A stretch of DNA of 64,000 nucleotides from Tetracentron sinense. Taxonomy: Eukaryota; Streptophyta; Magnoliopsida; Trochodendrales; Trochodendraceae. The position numbers and the translations under genes are program-made. This document shows positions 45,577-57,078 of this stretch, in pieces (position 1 is the stretch's first letter; the number at the start of each line of letters is the position of its first letter). The stretch is taken from the NCBI GenBank assembly GCA_015143295.1, contig JABCRI010001368.1:29625-93624 (forward strand), written 5' to 3'. Under the pieces are notes generated by a model. It saw only the letters and a list, made by a program, of their open reading frames with translations. It ran no database searches and was not told the DNA's origin.

Positions 45577-47354
45577 CTAGGTTATTTAAAAAAATTAAAA
45601 AATAGGTTTTATGGGCGGTTTGTGAACCCAGAAAACAAATTCGTCGAACTCAAAGTATAAGTTCGCCGAACTTAAAGAAAAAATTCGTTAAAACCAAACA
45701 ATAAATTCGCCAAACCCGAATAAAAAGTTCACTTAACCAAAACTATTAGGTTTGGGTAGCGAGTTCGCTCAATTTCACGAAATCAAACGAACCGAACCGT
45801 AAAGTAATTCGCTTCAAACCAGTTCACGGTTCACACTAGTATATATATATAAATAAAAGTAGAAGGAAACTGAGAAGAAGGGAAGAGCAATAGGCAAAAG
45901 ATAAGTCAAATGCAATCAAATCAGGTTTGATTAAAATATAATGTATTTTTTTTTATTGATTATAATCACTAAAAGCGATTATCAATTATACAAAATTGAT
46001 TATTCTAGTCGGTAATAAGCACTATTATTTAGGCCATAATAATTATAATAAGCTTATTGATTATAATCTATAAAATAATTTAAGCCAAACAGCCCCTAAA
46101 CATTTTGCTAAATGATTACATGAAACCTCTGATTTCATAATTGGACCGGGCATCGAACCGGTAGAGTGGCCGGTTTCCAGTTCCACCAATTCGATCAGTT
46201 CCACTGGTCCGGTTCCACCGTTTACGTCTTGCCAAAAAACTGATTTTTTTAATTTTTTTTTTCCTAATTTTTCCTGGCCAGTTCTTAAAGAATTCTAGTT
46301 TTGAGGGTTTTAGGAACCGACAAGGGGGCGCCCGGTTCGACCGGCTGGTCCGGTTCTGACAACACTACATGAAACACCACTTAAAACATGATTAGTTGTC
46401 AACTGCTTTAGGCAAGCTTCTTCGGTGTTTTCACTAAAATTAGAAAATGTGCACTTCCCACTTGCGATCTCTCCTCCTCTCCTTAGGTGGATGACGGACA
46501 GCCACCGGATGACCGTGAAACAAGCAAGTCTGTGACTTCTTTGCTATTTTGGTTATGATTTCGTTAAACATATCTTAACTATCTAATACTAGGGAAAACC
46601 CCGTACGATTTTATTTTTTTTGTAAGTCTTAATATGAGTCAACACTGATGGCAGTTCCGTAACTTTGAGAGAACACCATTACCTCTGCCTTTCCCCCTAA
46701 TTATAGAACTACCACCGGGCTTTGCATTGAAATTGGGAGCTTCGCTTCAACGCATGAATGCGTTGAAGCAAAAGCTCAAGCTTGATATAATACTTTCAAA
46801 AATGCTAATTTTTCATCTTTAATAAAGATGAATTTCCCTTCTTTATATTTTGTATTGCTCATGCATAATTAGTCAGTAATGAGTCGTTTAACCTTGAGTT
46901 GCCACATTGGCTTGGGGGTTTCACATTAGAGTGTTGTGTTTATCATATGACTAAAGAAAACTTTTACCATTGGAGTTTTTTTTCTCCATAACTCAAATTA
47001 AAATAATAATTGATTGTAGATTTTCAAGGATTTATTTTTAGAAATAATAAAAGAGACAACTTAAATGACTACATTTCATGCTTATTTTAATGAATTTTTA
47101 TAAAATAAAAATATAGTCCTCTATTATTTCATGAGTATAGCATAAAAAGGAGACATGGATTCAAGTCTTTTATTATCTATAAGAGGTGATTAAGTTGAAG
47201 GGTAAAGATTAGCGGGTGTAATTGTTGAAATAAATAACAGAGGGGAGAGGGAGACAAGTTTTATAAATGATGGGGAGATGAGGAGTAAAATACATGGGGT
47301 AGAAATAGATGCACCATAAATGATGAGAAGATGAAAGTAAAAGCTTTTAGAAAC
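45577..47354. other. intergenic, no gene seen
   Basis: AT-rich DNA. At 46150-46360 there are repeated CCGGTTCGACCGG and GGTCCGGTTCC words with inverted copies, possibly the arms of another decayed element (related words occur at 19210-19260). A CTAG next to a CCCCGTACG word near 46594 superficially resembles a Helitron end, but no hairpin is present. Confidence 0.35.
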
Positions 47355-47652
47355 AATACGTTTGGTACGAGCTCACCAATTCAAGGTGAGTCATATGAGA
47401 ATACTTTCTTTTATTTAAAGGAATTCAAAAGAATTCAAATACATAATTACAGCATGATTATATAGAGTTGGTTTCCTTAACATGATGCAAACCTCCCAAG
47501 TATAGGTAGAGTAGAATATTGGAAGATTAACTTCCTATTCTAAAGGAATATCTTGTCATTTAAGGTGGAGCAGATTGATCCTTATCTTTGGCATATCTTC
47601 TATTGTTGAATACCCATTTTGAGTCAATCTGCTCTATACCCTCCCTCAAATT
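47355..47652 (-). repeat. probable 3' LTR region and polypurine tract of a Copia remnant
   Basis: On the minus strand AATTTGAGGGAG (47641-47652) is a polypurine tract directly after the RNase H frame. The AT-rich sequence beyond it is then the 3' LTR. Its exact ends are not resolved because the 5' LTR is missing. Confidence 0.45.
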
Positions 47653-47655
47653 AGG

Positions 47656-49555
47656 TCACGGTGGTGACCAAAGACCCAGTTTAGCGCATAAGATCTCAAA
47701 CAGACGACGGGATAACGGCTTAGTGAACACATCAGCTACTTGATTTTCAGAATTAACAAATCGGATCACAAGAGATCCAAGGGCCACCTTTTCTCTGACA
47801 AAATGATAATCAATCTCGATATGTTTCGTCCTTGCATGGAACACCGGATTGATGGTCATGTGGAGTGCCGAAGTGTTGTAGCAAAATAAGGTTGGTGGTT
47901 GAGAGAGATAAAGGCCTATATCTCATAAGATGTAGGAGATCCATGTGAGCTCAGCTGCTATAGACGCAAGAGCTCGGTACTCTGCTTCGGTACTAGAGCG
48001 AGATAACGTTGGTTGTTTCTTGGCATTCCAAAAAATGCAATTCCCACCCATATACACACAAAATCCAGTTGTAGACCGTCGTGTAATGCGACATCCAGCC
48101 CAGTCGGCATCACGGAATCCATATAGCTCAAGTGGAGTATTGGATAAGAGACGAATACCATGCTCAATCGTCCCATGCACATACCTTAGTATGTGTTTGA
48201 CTAACTGAAAGTGAAAATTAGTCGGGGTTTGCATGTGTTGGCACACATAGTTGACGCTAAAAGATATATAAGGTCTAGTAAATGTTAAATATTGTAGACC
48301 ACCAACAATACTCCTATAAAAATGTGGGTCAGGAAATGGAGATCATCAAGTGGGCCTCGTAGCTTGGTGACCATGGGGGTTGAAATTGACTTGCGACCAT
48401 GCATTTGCGCTCGGTCCAAGAGATCATAGGCATACTTGGATTGATTGAGAAACATACCACCAGAGAACTGTTGCACCTCAACCCCAAGAAAGAACTGAAG
48501 ATAGCCTAAATCTTTCATTGCAAACTCCATGCTAAGACGGGTGATAAACCGGGTCAAGGATGCAGGATTATTGCCTGTGAGGATGATGTCATCCACATAT
48601 AATAGGAACAATAGTGTACCATGTGAATTATGACATAGAAAAAGAGATGAGTCAGCCGTGCTGCAAAAGAACCCCATAGAACAAAAGGAAGGCACTAAAG
48701 CGGTCGAACCAGGCCCGTGGTGCTTGACGAAGCCCATAAATCGCCCGTGTAAGTTTGCATACATGATCAGGTCTACTCAAATCCTTAAATGGGTGGTTGC
48801 TCTATGAAAACGGGTTCGGCAAGACAACCATGGAGAAAGGCATTTTTGACATCGAGCTGGCGAATATCCCACTTGTGTGTTAGTGCAACAGTTAAGATCA
48901 TCCTGATCGTGGTAGGTAGCTTGATGATTGGGCATACTGTTTCAATGAAGTTAATTCCTGGAATCTGTGAGTAGCCCTTGGCAATAAGACGGGCTTTTAG
49001 TCATTCAAGACTACCATTTGCATGTAACTTGGTTTTAAAAACCCATTTACACCCAATCACGTTGAGATTAGGTGTTCTAGGTACAAGGGCCCAAGTAGAG
49101 TTTTGGGCCAAGGCCATGAGTTCTTCTTTCATGGCTTGCGACCAACCTGAGTCTTTCAAGGCAAACCAAATAGTCTTTGGTTCAGTTGGTATAGAACTTA
49201 TCCCTTGAGTAGGAACAAGAGTAGTAGCAAGGATATAATCAGATGAGGAGTACTTCAGATTGGGCTCTGTAATACCAGCCCGAGTATGTGTGATGATTTG
49301 AGAGCATGATGGAGGAGTGGGCTCACAAAGTGATTCCAAGGTGATGTTGCTGGATTGTGCAAGATCAGATTGAGCATGACCGGCAGATGATGTATTTGGC
49401 ATAGGCTCGACAGTAGGCTCATCTGAAGGTGATGATTGATCAATAATGGTCTGAGTGGGCTGCAACCCAATCAAAGGAACAATTGTGAGTTTGTGGGCAG
49501 TAAAATTCCACCGTCTATTGCCCAGGTGTATATGCATAGGCACACACCTGATTAC
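47656..49555 (-). pseudogene. Ty1/Copia RT and RNase H, 5' half missing
   Basis: Leftward: a linker with HTRAGITEPNLKY (49300), RT start WFALKDSGWSQAMKEELMAL and NVIGCKWVFKTKLHANGS (49160-49004), RT palm LLFLLYVDDIILTGN (about 48600, YVDD intact), MKDLGYLQFFLGVEVQQF, then RNase H with FRDADWAGC, STEAEYRAL, FHARTKHIEIDYHF and ADVFTKPLSRR (47680). Stops or frameshifts lie near 48990, 48765, 48285 and 47890. It is cut on its 5' side at 49555 by a Gypsy-like LTR; gag and integrase are not seen in the window. Confidence 0.8.
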
Positions 49556-51073
49556 TGTCTCTCAAAGAGACAGTTCAAAGTCGCACGTGCCAAGGGCACG
49601 CACGGTCCTTTTAGCTGTCAGCATTTAATGTTGATGGCTAACCATCAGGCCACCCAACAAGGCAAAAAGGGGTTGATTCGTGAGGGTAAACCCCACGGAT
49701 CAAACCCTAAATGCCAACATCCGAGAGACTGACACATATTCAATCCGTGAGGACCAAAACCTCACAGATGACTCTTTGGTGCTAGCCTCCCTAAGACTGA
49801 CACGTATCTAATCCGTGAGGACCAAAACCTCACAGATGACTCTTTGACGCTAGCCTCCCTGAGACTGACACATATCCAATCCGTGAAGATAAATCCCCAT
49901 GGATCCAAGCTTGAGTGTCAACCTCCCTAAGACTGATACATGTCCAATCCATGAGGGCCAAAACCTCACGGATTAATCATCATCATACATGGTTCTGGAC
50001 CTAACCTAGACCACAGGCTCACCCTTTGGTCCATGGGCAAGACCTATGATCTCACCCTCTAGTCCATGGCAAGACATATGGTCTCACCCTTTGGTCCATG
50101 GGTAAGACCTATGGTCTCACCCTTTTATCCATGGGCAAGACCCATGGTCTCACCCTTTGGTCCGTGGATTGACCAAAGTTAATCCATTTTCAGAGATCTA
50201 GTCTATGGCCCAAATGGGCCTTGGACTTAGGTCAATTCCGCCCCTAGCTGACAGTCAGTATCCGACTATCATAGGGCAGAGAATCCTTAATAAAAAAGAT
50301 TATCTGCTATGCTTTGGAGATCCCAAGATAAGGATCTCCTCTTTTAAAATCTCATGAAATGCCACATGACACCCCATAATTATGATAGGATTAGGACTAT
50401 ATCCTATATCCTAGGAAAGGATATGAGTACATCCTCTTTTTCGAAAAGTACTAGGTTTTCCCACCAAAAATGGAAAACCTGGTGCAAGAGTTCTCAAAAA
50501 AAGAGGATTTTCTTTAGATTGAGAAGTCTCCCAGATAAGGGAGACTCCTGAGCTGGCTTCCTCTTAGAGGATAGCCAAAGTTGACTTCCCTAAAATAAGG
50601 GAGTCAAAGAGAGACCAAAAAGGACTCTCTCAAACCTATAAAAGGAGAATTTCTAATAAGAAACCCACATGAAGATATACAAAAGAAAAAGAGAAAACTC
50701 TCTCTCATCCCCTTCAAGCAACAGCAGCAACCAAGCAAGCCGAAGAAGAAGACTCCTTCGACATGGAGAACATCAGGTGAGCCTCATACAATGGTCACTC
50801 TATTCTCTTTTATTTTGCAGAAAATACAAAGACTGAGGCAATTGTAACGCCTATATGAGATCTGGGCAATCCCATTGAATAAATAAATATATTTTATTCA
50901 AATATTTGTTCTTTTTATTTCTTCTTCTTAATCAGAGGTTCTTCCCCAAATAAAGAAGGTAATTTAAAAATCTGAGTTTACTCAGATTGGAAGGATAGTC
51001 CCCCACATAAAACAATAAACTCCATACAACATTGGAGGAAATTGATACGCATTGAGCAATTTTTGCGCTAACA
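49556..51073 (+). repeat. 5' LTR of a Gypsy-like element
   Basis: Starts TGTCTCTCAAAGAGACAG, itself a palindrome, and ends TTTGCGCTAACA just before a primer site. TATA box CCTATAAAAGG at 50635-50645. A region with AATAAATAAA near 50877 may hold the poly(A) signal. It contains 68-bp tandem units (49727 to about 49969, ACTGACACATAT.CAATCCGTGA) and about four 36-bp units with CATGG.CAAGACCTATGG (50025-50165). No matching 3' LTR is present in the window. Confidence 0.7.
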
Positions 51074-51410
51074 AATTAATGGCACGCCCAGTGAGACTTT
51101 CTTCTCCTCTCATCTTTGATGAAGAATAAAAATAAAAGAAATACAAAATAGAGGAAAGTGAGTAATCCTTACCCTAATTTTTCCTCGGTTTTCATGCAGG
51201 ATAATCGAGACCGTCTACATCCGTCCAGCCTATATGCTGACCAACAGGAGGAGGGTCTATGTCCCTCCAATGCCGATTCTGGCAACTCACCCCCTTACTT
51301 GGACTGAGGTGGCGTGGCCCCAATCATGAGGTCTCGACCTAATGGCAGAACCCTTAATAAGGGTATTACTATCCCTCCACGGAGGAGTTACCCGTCCTAG
51401 ATCAACAGAT

Positions 51411-51680
51411 AGGGTGCATCCCCAAGGATGCACCACGAATAGGGTGCATCCCCCAGGTTGCACCACAGAGCAAATGCATCCCCAAGGATGCATCACGGAT
51501 AGGGCGCATCCCTAAGGATGCCCCACAGAGAGGCTGCACTTAAGAAGATGTACCACTGAGCAGATACATCCCCCAAGATGCACCACGAATTAGGTGCATC
51601 CAGTTGGATGCTCCAAGGACAGAATGCATCCCACATGATGCATCTCAGACAAAGTGTACCCAACCGGGTACACACATTGT
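51411..51680 (+). repeat. nine 30-bp tandem units, each a small hairpin
   Basis: Each unit centres on GGTGCATCCCCAAGGATGCA or a variant: GGTGCATCC and GGATGCACC are inverted repeats. The period is 30 bases, ten codons, and the frame gives repeats like IGCIPKDAPR. Confidence 0.8.
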
Positions 51681-52090
51681 AAGATGGTTCCACCACTTTG
51701 CGACAGGTTAGCCCAAATGACAGACCTACGTGAAACACTGGGCCAAGTCGATCAGGTTGTCCTAAACCCCGACAGTCTATATTGGAAACGCCGCAATTAT
51801 TGTGGCCAACCATAGAACTTGTTGAATATGAGCCCCCTCAGTCCAAGTTGGCTGTTGGAACTCCCCTTTAAAAAATTCTTCAAAGGGGGGAGATGCTGCC
51901 CAAATTTCACCAGGGCAAAAGAACAAGGCCATGGGCCTCAAGGACTTAATGAACAATCCCTCAAATAATTTTAAAAAATACAAAGGAATTGAGGAAGATG
52001 CCTCAAGGCATTTATCCGTGAACAATAAAGGTCCACGGACAGAGTTCATGGACCAAACTCCAAAGCATCCCATGGATGGGAACCAAAGTC

Positions 52091-52378
52091 TGTCCACAGA
52101 TAGAAATCCAAGACTGTCCACAGACAGAACTCCAAGACCGTCCACAGACGGAAGACCAAGACCATCCAGGGACAGAAGACCAATACCATCCACGGACGGA
52201 AAATCAAGACCACCCACGAACGGAAGATCAAGATATTCCTCAGATAGAATACCAGCTCTATCCATAGACAGACAATCAAGACTGTCCATAGACAGACAAT
52301 CAAGACTGTCCACGAACAAAACATCAAGACCGTCTATGGACGGATACTCAAGATCATCCGTGAACAGGCCCAAGCCAA
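52091..52378 (+). repeat. twelve 24-bp tandem units, coding phase
   Basis: The units read like TGTCCACAGACAGAACTCCA followed by AGAC. The period of 24 bases is eight codons, giving LSTDRNPR, LSTDRTPR, PSTDGRPR and so on inside an open frame. Divergence is about 10-30 % between units, yet the length is kept exactly in all twelve. Confidence 0.8.
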
Positions 52379-52702
52379 TCCGTGGACATGGTCCACGGAC
52401 AGAGGTCCCTCAAAAGAGAGGGAGATTCCCGGACAAGCACTTTGTCATCCGAGGATAATTCCCTCTCTAAGAAGGAAATGAGTTGGCAATATACAGCCAA
52501 CAAAAGGAAGATTCCCTTCAAGCATAGTTTATTGCCTGAGGGTGTTATCGAGTCAAAGAAAGAAAAAATAGACTCGCATGTGCCTTCGAACAACGTAAGG
52601 GGTATTAACAGCCTTGATCAAGATCATCGGGCTGTTAATGCAAGAACCACTTTAAATTCAGAACAGACAGACAGGAAAGTATTATTTCGACTGGGTCCGA
52701 AT

Positions 52703-55104
52703 TGTAGCACCCCGGACTTTTCTATACTTAATGAATACCGTTTTTGTAGCTAATTGGCCTTCCTCATAGTCTAATTAATAAATAAGAGAGAAATCGGAAA
52801 TTCTGAAATGTCAAAAATGTTCATTTTCGAAAGACGAACCCAACACAAGTTGAATCGTCGAAATCGGACGAGCGAGTCAAAAGATATGGTCAAAACAGTC
52901 CAGACATGCAGAGCACCGATCGCTCGGTGCAGTCAGCGATCGATCGGTCCAAAACCGATCGATCAGTAGCTATCGCACGGTCAAAAATTTTGTATGGGAA
53001 AATTTTCCAGAGAGTAGTTTTTTGACCGGTCGCTCGGTCAGAGTACTGATCGCTCGGTAGGCAACCGATCGATCGGTCATAAGCACCGATCGCTCGGTCC
53101 CCGTGTTTTGCAGAAATTTTTGTAAGGGTATTTTCATCTTTTGGGCGTTAAACCCTTACCCATAAGGGATTGCCCGAGCCTTTAGGGCTTCATTTACCAT
53201 CCTTAGAGTATTTGGAGAGATAGAGAGAGAGGAGAAGGGGATTTCCTAACCTAGGTTTTTCCTCTTGAGAAGAAATTAAGAGTGTAGGCTACCCAAGGTT
53301 TATTTCAAGGCTTGGATTCTTCAAATCCAAGGTTCAACTCGTGTGGGACTCCTCCTCCAAAGTTAGGGGAGCAACTCACACAAGTTTTTCCAAGGGGTTT
53401 CTTCCTCAACTCAAGCTTTCTTCAAGCAAGGGCTTCTTCTTTCAAGTTGGAGCTTCAATCAAGGTTCCTACCAAGATCAAGCCTTGATCTAAGGTTAGTA
53501 CACCCTACTAACTTTCCCTAGCAATAATATAGGCTTTTTATGTGAAATGTGATTCATGTTAGTAGGTTTCCTTCCTTGTAAAATGTATCATTCTAATAAT
53601 AGAAACAAGAAAAGGAAAAAAGATATGGATGTGTGGATGTGAGATTGATTGAGGCGATGGGATGCCGAATGTATGATGTGTGGTATGTGTGGTTTGTGTA
53701 ATGGAAAAATGGAGGATGGGCATTTTACCAATAATGAACTCACTTTGATTATTGGATGGAAAATATGCACTAAAAATAAGAAGATGAACTATGGAGGAAC
53801 ATTGCATGTGATGTGTTTGACAAAATGCCTAAACTATGAAATAATGATTTGAAGGAAGAAAAAGCGAAATAGGCCTTATACATGTATTCTCATGAATGAT
53901 GAATGGATTTAAATATCATGTTGATTACTCAAATTCTCATATGCATATATTGTGAATTGAATGGTGATGTCATACCTCTCTTATTATCCTTATTCCATGG
54001 TTGTCACGATTGACACGTACACGAGCACGCATGATAGCATGAACCGAGATTTCAAGAGCATGTGCATATAATAACCAACAAGAAAATATTGCATGTCAAG
54101 GAGGTTGGTAGCCCAGGGACATTCGGGTACTAGCCTCTGGCTCACAAGAAAACCCCTAAAACACCTATTGTCAAGGAGGTTGGTAGCCCAGGAAAAATTC
54201 GGGTACTAGCCTCTGGCTCACAAGAAAACTAAACAAGTAATAAAAATCACCTATTGTCAAGGAGGTTGGTAGCCCAGGGACATTCCGGTACTAGCCTCTG
54301 GCTCACAAGAAAACCATACATATCAAGGAGGTTGGCAGCCCAAGGAGATTCGGGTGCTAGCCTCTGGCTCACAAGTTACAAGATGCAAGGTTACAAGATG
54401 ATGACAAGACATTCATGCATGCACGCATACATGATTTTTACAATGCATACCGAGACATGGAAACGGTTTTTCAAGCATGAGTTTTGTCGGCGTTTTTGCA
54501 TTCATGCTCATCAAGATGATAATATTTCTCCATGATTAATATCGTTTAATTCTATGATTTTACTATTGTCTGGAATTGATGATTGGTATTATACTACTCT
54601 TTGCATGTTTATTATGGTTATGGATAGCTAGTAGCTTGTACTCGCTGAGTATTCCATGCTCAGCCGTACTTCCATGTCGGCAGGTCCTGAGGGAGCCCTC
54701 GACCTAGAGCCTTGGGTCGAGGAAGAGTATATCGAGGAGAAAGAGCCGTCTATCCCACTGCAGTCTCAGGCGGACCGAGACCTTGATGTGTGGCCATACC
54801 TCGACTACTGTTGAGGGGAGAGTACGAGAGGGTTTTTTATGTATTTTGACATTTTGATAGGTGGGTTTGTCCACCTTAGACATAGACATATTTTGTATAT
54901 ATGTTAACTTGGAATACTATTTTGGAAATCTTAGAAGAAAAGAAAAAGTTAGTTTACGCTTCCGCATTTATGTTTAGCTTCCGCGCTCTGATTATCATTG
55001 TTTAGTACATTAATTATCTTCTTCATGACAGGATGGTTTGGCAGGTACGTATAGTCACGCCTAAAGTATCCCTAAACTCCTAGGGGGTATTTTGGGGCGT
55101 TACA
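52703..55104 (+). repeat. 5' LTR of a chromovirus-like (Del/Tekay) element, 2.4 kb
   Basis: Starts TGTAGCACCCCGGAC and ends GGGGCGTTACA, followed by GAGG and the primer site TGGTATCAGAGC (55109-55120). These ends are typical of Del/Tekay LTRs. It contains the seven-palindrome array at 52915-53098 and four tandem units (54094-54380) with GGAGGTTGGTAGCCCAGG and ACTAGCCTCTGGCTCACAAG. Only about 190 bases of internal DNA follow before a Copia element interrupts it, so no coding domain confirms the family. Confidence 0.7.
52915..53098 (+). promoter_or_regulatory. seven-copy CGATCG palindrome array in the LTR
   Basis: 14-mers of the form ACCGATCGATCGGT or ACCGATCGCTCGGT (some with one or two changes) start at 52915, 52935, 52954, 53025, 53045, 53064 and 53085. 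Steps are 20, 19, 71, 20, 19 and 21. The 57-base gap contains TTTTGTATGGGAAAATTTTC followed by CAGAGAG. It lies 212-396 bases into the LTR, a likely promoter-proximal position. Confidence 0.7.
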
Positions 55105-55297
55105 GAGGTGGTATCAGAGCTCTAGGCATTAGAGTCCCTAGGGTCGCGTAGTACTAGAGACCATGAAGGAACAAGGCATTAGTTGTATTCCAAGTATGGA
55201 CTAACAAGTTAGTCCTAGTCAAAATAGGTTGAATCTCAACCAAACTTAGAGTCCTACGCTAGGAACACGGATTGTATGTGAAATTTATCCAGATCAA
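55105..55297 (+). mobile_element. start of the chromovirus-like internal region
   Basis: The primer site TGGTATCAGAGC is at 55109-55120, then about 175 bases of untranslated leader. It is cut off by the Copia 3' LTR that follows. The exact junction (55273-55298) is uncertain. Confidence 0.5.
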
Positions 55298-56468
55298 TGA
55301 TCTCTAAGACCTAGAGGGGGGGTGAATAGGTCTATCTAATAATTTCTAACCAATTTTAATTTTTCAATTAATATGTTTAAAAATCAATGATTAACTCAAT
55401 CAGACAATCCACACAAATCAAACACAGAAGATTTTTACGTGGAAAACCCTAACGGGAAAAAACCACGGGACCTTGTCCAGCAATAAACTTCACTATGAAA
55501 AGATATCAAGTACAAGATAAGACCTTACCAAAACAGAAACTGTGTTCCTAGGTATAGACTCTTACTATTGATTTCCACGAACCAGCAGGTTCGATCTCCG
55601 CCTTAGCAGCTTCGGTTCCACACCGACCAAATCTTTTCAAGCAACTTCAAATCCACGATCACACACGATCGATCTCCTTCCACGAAGGCTCCGGATCAAA
55701 CACCGGACACACACACAAGGTGTAGGGTTGTGAATCAATTTAGTAAATTTCAAACCCTAGAGGGATCTCATACAGATCTGAGATCACACAATGCAAGATC
55801 AAAGATTTTAATCTATACTTGCATTCTCTAGGATCTAAGAAAGAGGAGGGATCACAAAGATCTAATAAAAACAATTAGAAAAACCCTAGAAGAGTTTCTC
55901 AGACCTCTACTCTTTCAAAAATTTCAAAAGTTGTTTATATAGGGTTAAAAAAAGAATCCAGAAAAAGAAAAATTCTTTTTACGGGGACCGATCGATCGGT
56001 GCTCACAACCGATCGCTCGGTTCACAACCGATCGATCGGTTCTAATGACCGATCGCTCGGTCTTAAAACATCTCTCTGGAAAATTTCCCCATACAAATAT
56101 TTAGTCCAGTCGATAGCCACCGATCGATCGGTCGCAATACCGAGCGATCGGTTGAGACAGAATTTTTGCCAAAATTAATTCATTTTATTTTTATTTGATT
56201 CAACTAAGATCAAATAACTTTGGTAGGCTTAAATCTATCCTCCTAGGTATTTTTAGGGTTATCTAAGTCAAATCAAACCTAGGTAGGGGTCTCTAAGTCC
56301 ATTACCTGTCTAGATCCGGAGTAGAACCTTTTTCTTCTCTTTCTTCTATCTTCTTTAAGCTTTAGCTCTTCTCTTCTTTTCTGACAAGTTGAACATGACT
56401 CGACGACTCGACTCAACTGACCTATCTAATGATCACGGAATTTGCCAACACCTATTTAGGGATTTACA
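55298..56468 (-). repeat. 3' LTR of a Sirevirus-like Copia element
   Basis: On the minus strand it starts TGTAAATCCCTAAATAGG directly after a polypurine tract and runs to about 55298 (left edge uncertain by about 25 bases). TATA box TATATAAAC (55933-55941, minus). Six palindromes of the CGATCG type lie 46 bases or more upstream of the TATA box. The partner LTR lies beyond the right end of the window. Confidence 0.7.
55987..56152 (-). promoter_or_regulatory. six-copy CGATCG palindrome array upstream of the LTR TATA box
   Basis: 14-mers ACCGATCGATCGGT or ACCGATCGCTCGGT (either strand) occupy 55987-56000, 56008-56021, 56027-56040, 56048-56061, 56119-56132 and 56139-56152. In the direction of transcription the steps are 20, 71, 21, 19 and 21. 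The 57-base gap matches the one at 52968-53024 without gaps, 44 of 57 positions by hand count. Palindrome arrays in LTR promoters are an established Sirevirus trait, though the maize motif is different (GTCCGGTG type). Confidence 0.8.
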
Positions 56469-56483
56469 ATCTCCCCCTTTGGC
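56469..56483 (-). other. polypurine tract next to the Sirevirus-like 3' LTR
   Basis: GCCAAAGGGGGAGAT on the minus strand, abutting the LTR start. Similar tracts occur at about 56848-56865 (AAAAAGGGGGAGAATGG) and 58661-58680 (GAGGGGGAGAAAAGG). Confidence 0.75.
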
Positions 56484-57078
56484 AATTCCGGGACAAAACA
56501 AAACTAATTCATATACTAGGTTCAAATTTTCCCAATTGATTCAAAAATGGAAAATTGACCTTTACATGACTCAAAAATAATTACATGACTTTTGACATGT
56601 TAACTTGTCATGATTTATCAAACTTAGAACCTGTTTGCCTGCACACATGCTAAATCAAAAACCTGTGAAGCATGGGAAATAACATATAGGATGAAAATAT
56701 GTATAACCATTCAAAATCATTCACAATCCATAACAGGGTTAGTATTCCAACCATTCATCATCCATATTCCAAAAGCAAACCATTCATCATCCATATTCCA
56801 AAAGCAAACCATTCATCATCCATATCATCCATAACATCTATAATACCATTCTCCCCCTTTTTGGCTCGAAATGCCAAAGGTGGATTAGAAAAGAAAATCA
56901 TAAACCATTGAAAGGAGATGAGATAGAAAGTAAGGAGCATAAACCAGTCAAATATATACATCCATAACAAGGCAATAATAACCAAGAAGGTTTGTACTAA
57001 GTACAACCAATTCAAAATACATCAAAATGGTAAACATAGTCTGTCACTCGACTAAAAAACAACTTCTATCACGAACCA

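Larger units (their letters stand above)
51074..52702 (+). mobile_element. internal region of the Gypsy-like element (5' part)
   Basis: The LTR is followed by AATTAA and TGGCACGCCCAGTGAGAC (51080-51097), a primer-site type used by plant Gypsy elements. The region beyond has no recognisable gag, but two coding-phase tandem arrays (51411-51680 and 52091-52378). A plus frame of 175 residues (51931-52458) covers the second array and is Arg/Ser/Pro/Asp-rich. It ends abruptly at the LTR starting at 52703, so the rest of the element is displaced beyond the nested insertions. Confidence 0.55.

Noticed and set aside
46590..46610. CTAG with a nearby CCCCGTACG word as a Helitron end
   Set aside because: No stem-loop precedes the CTAG and no 5' terminus was found.
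51411..51680. Evenly spaced repeats that could suggest a CRISPR array
   Set aside because: The repeats are contiguous 30-bp units without unique spacers, inside a plant retrotransposon, with gradual divergence between units.
52703..56468. Idea that the shared palindrome arrays are a misassembly duplicate
   Set aside because: The two copies are on opposite strands, differ at many positions and lie in LTRs with otherwise unrelated sequence, so they are not a recent duplicate of one read.
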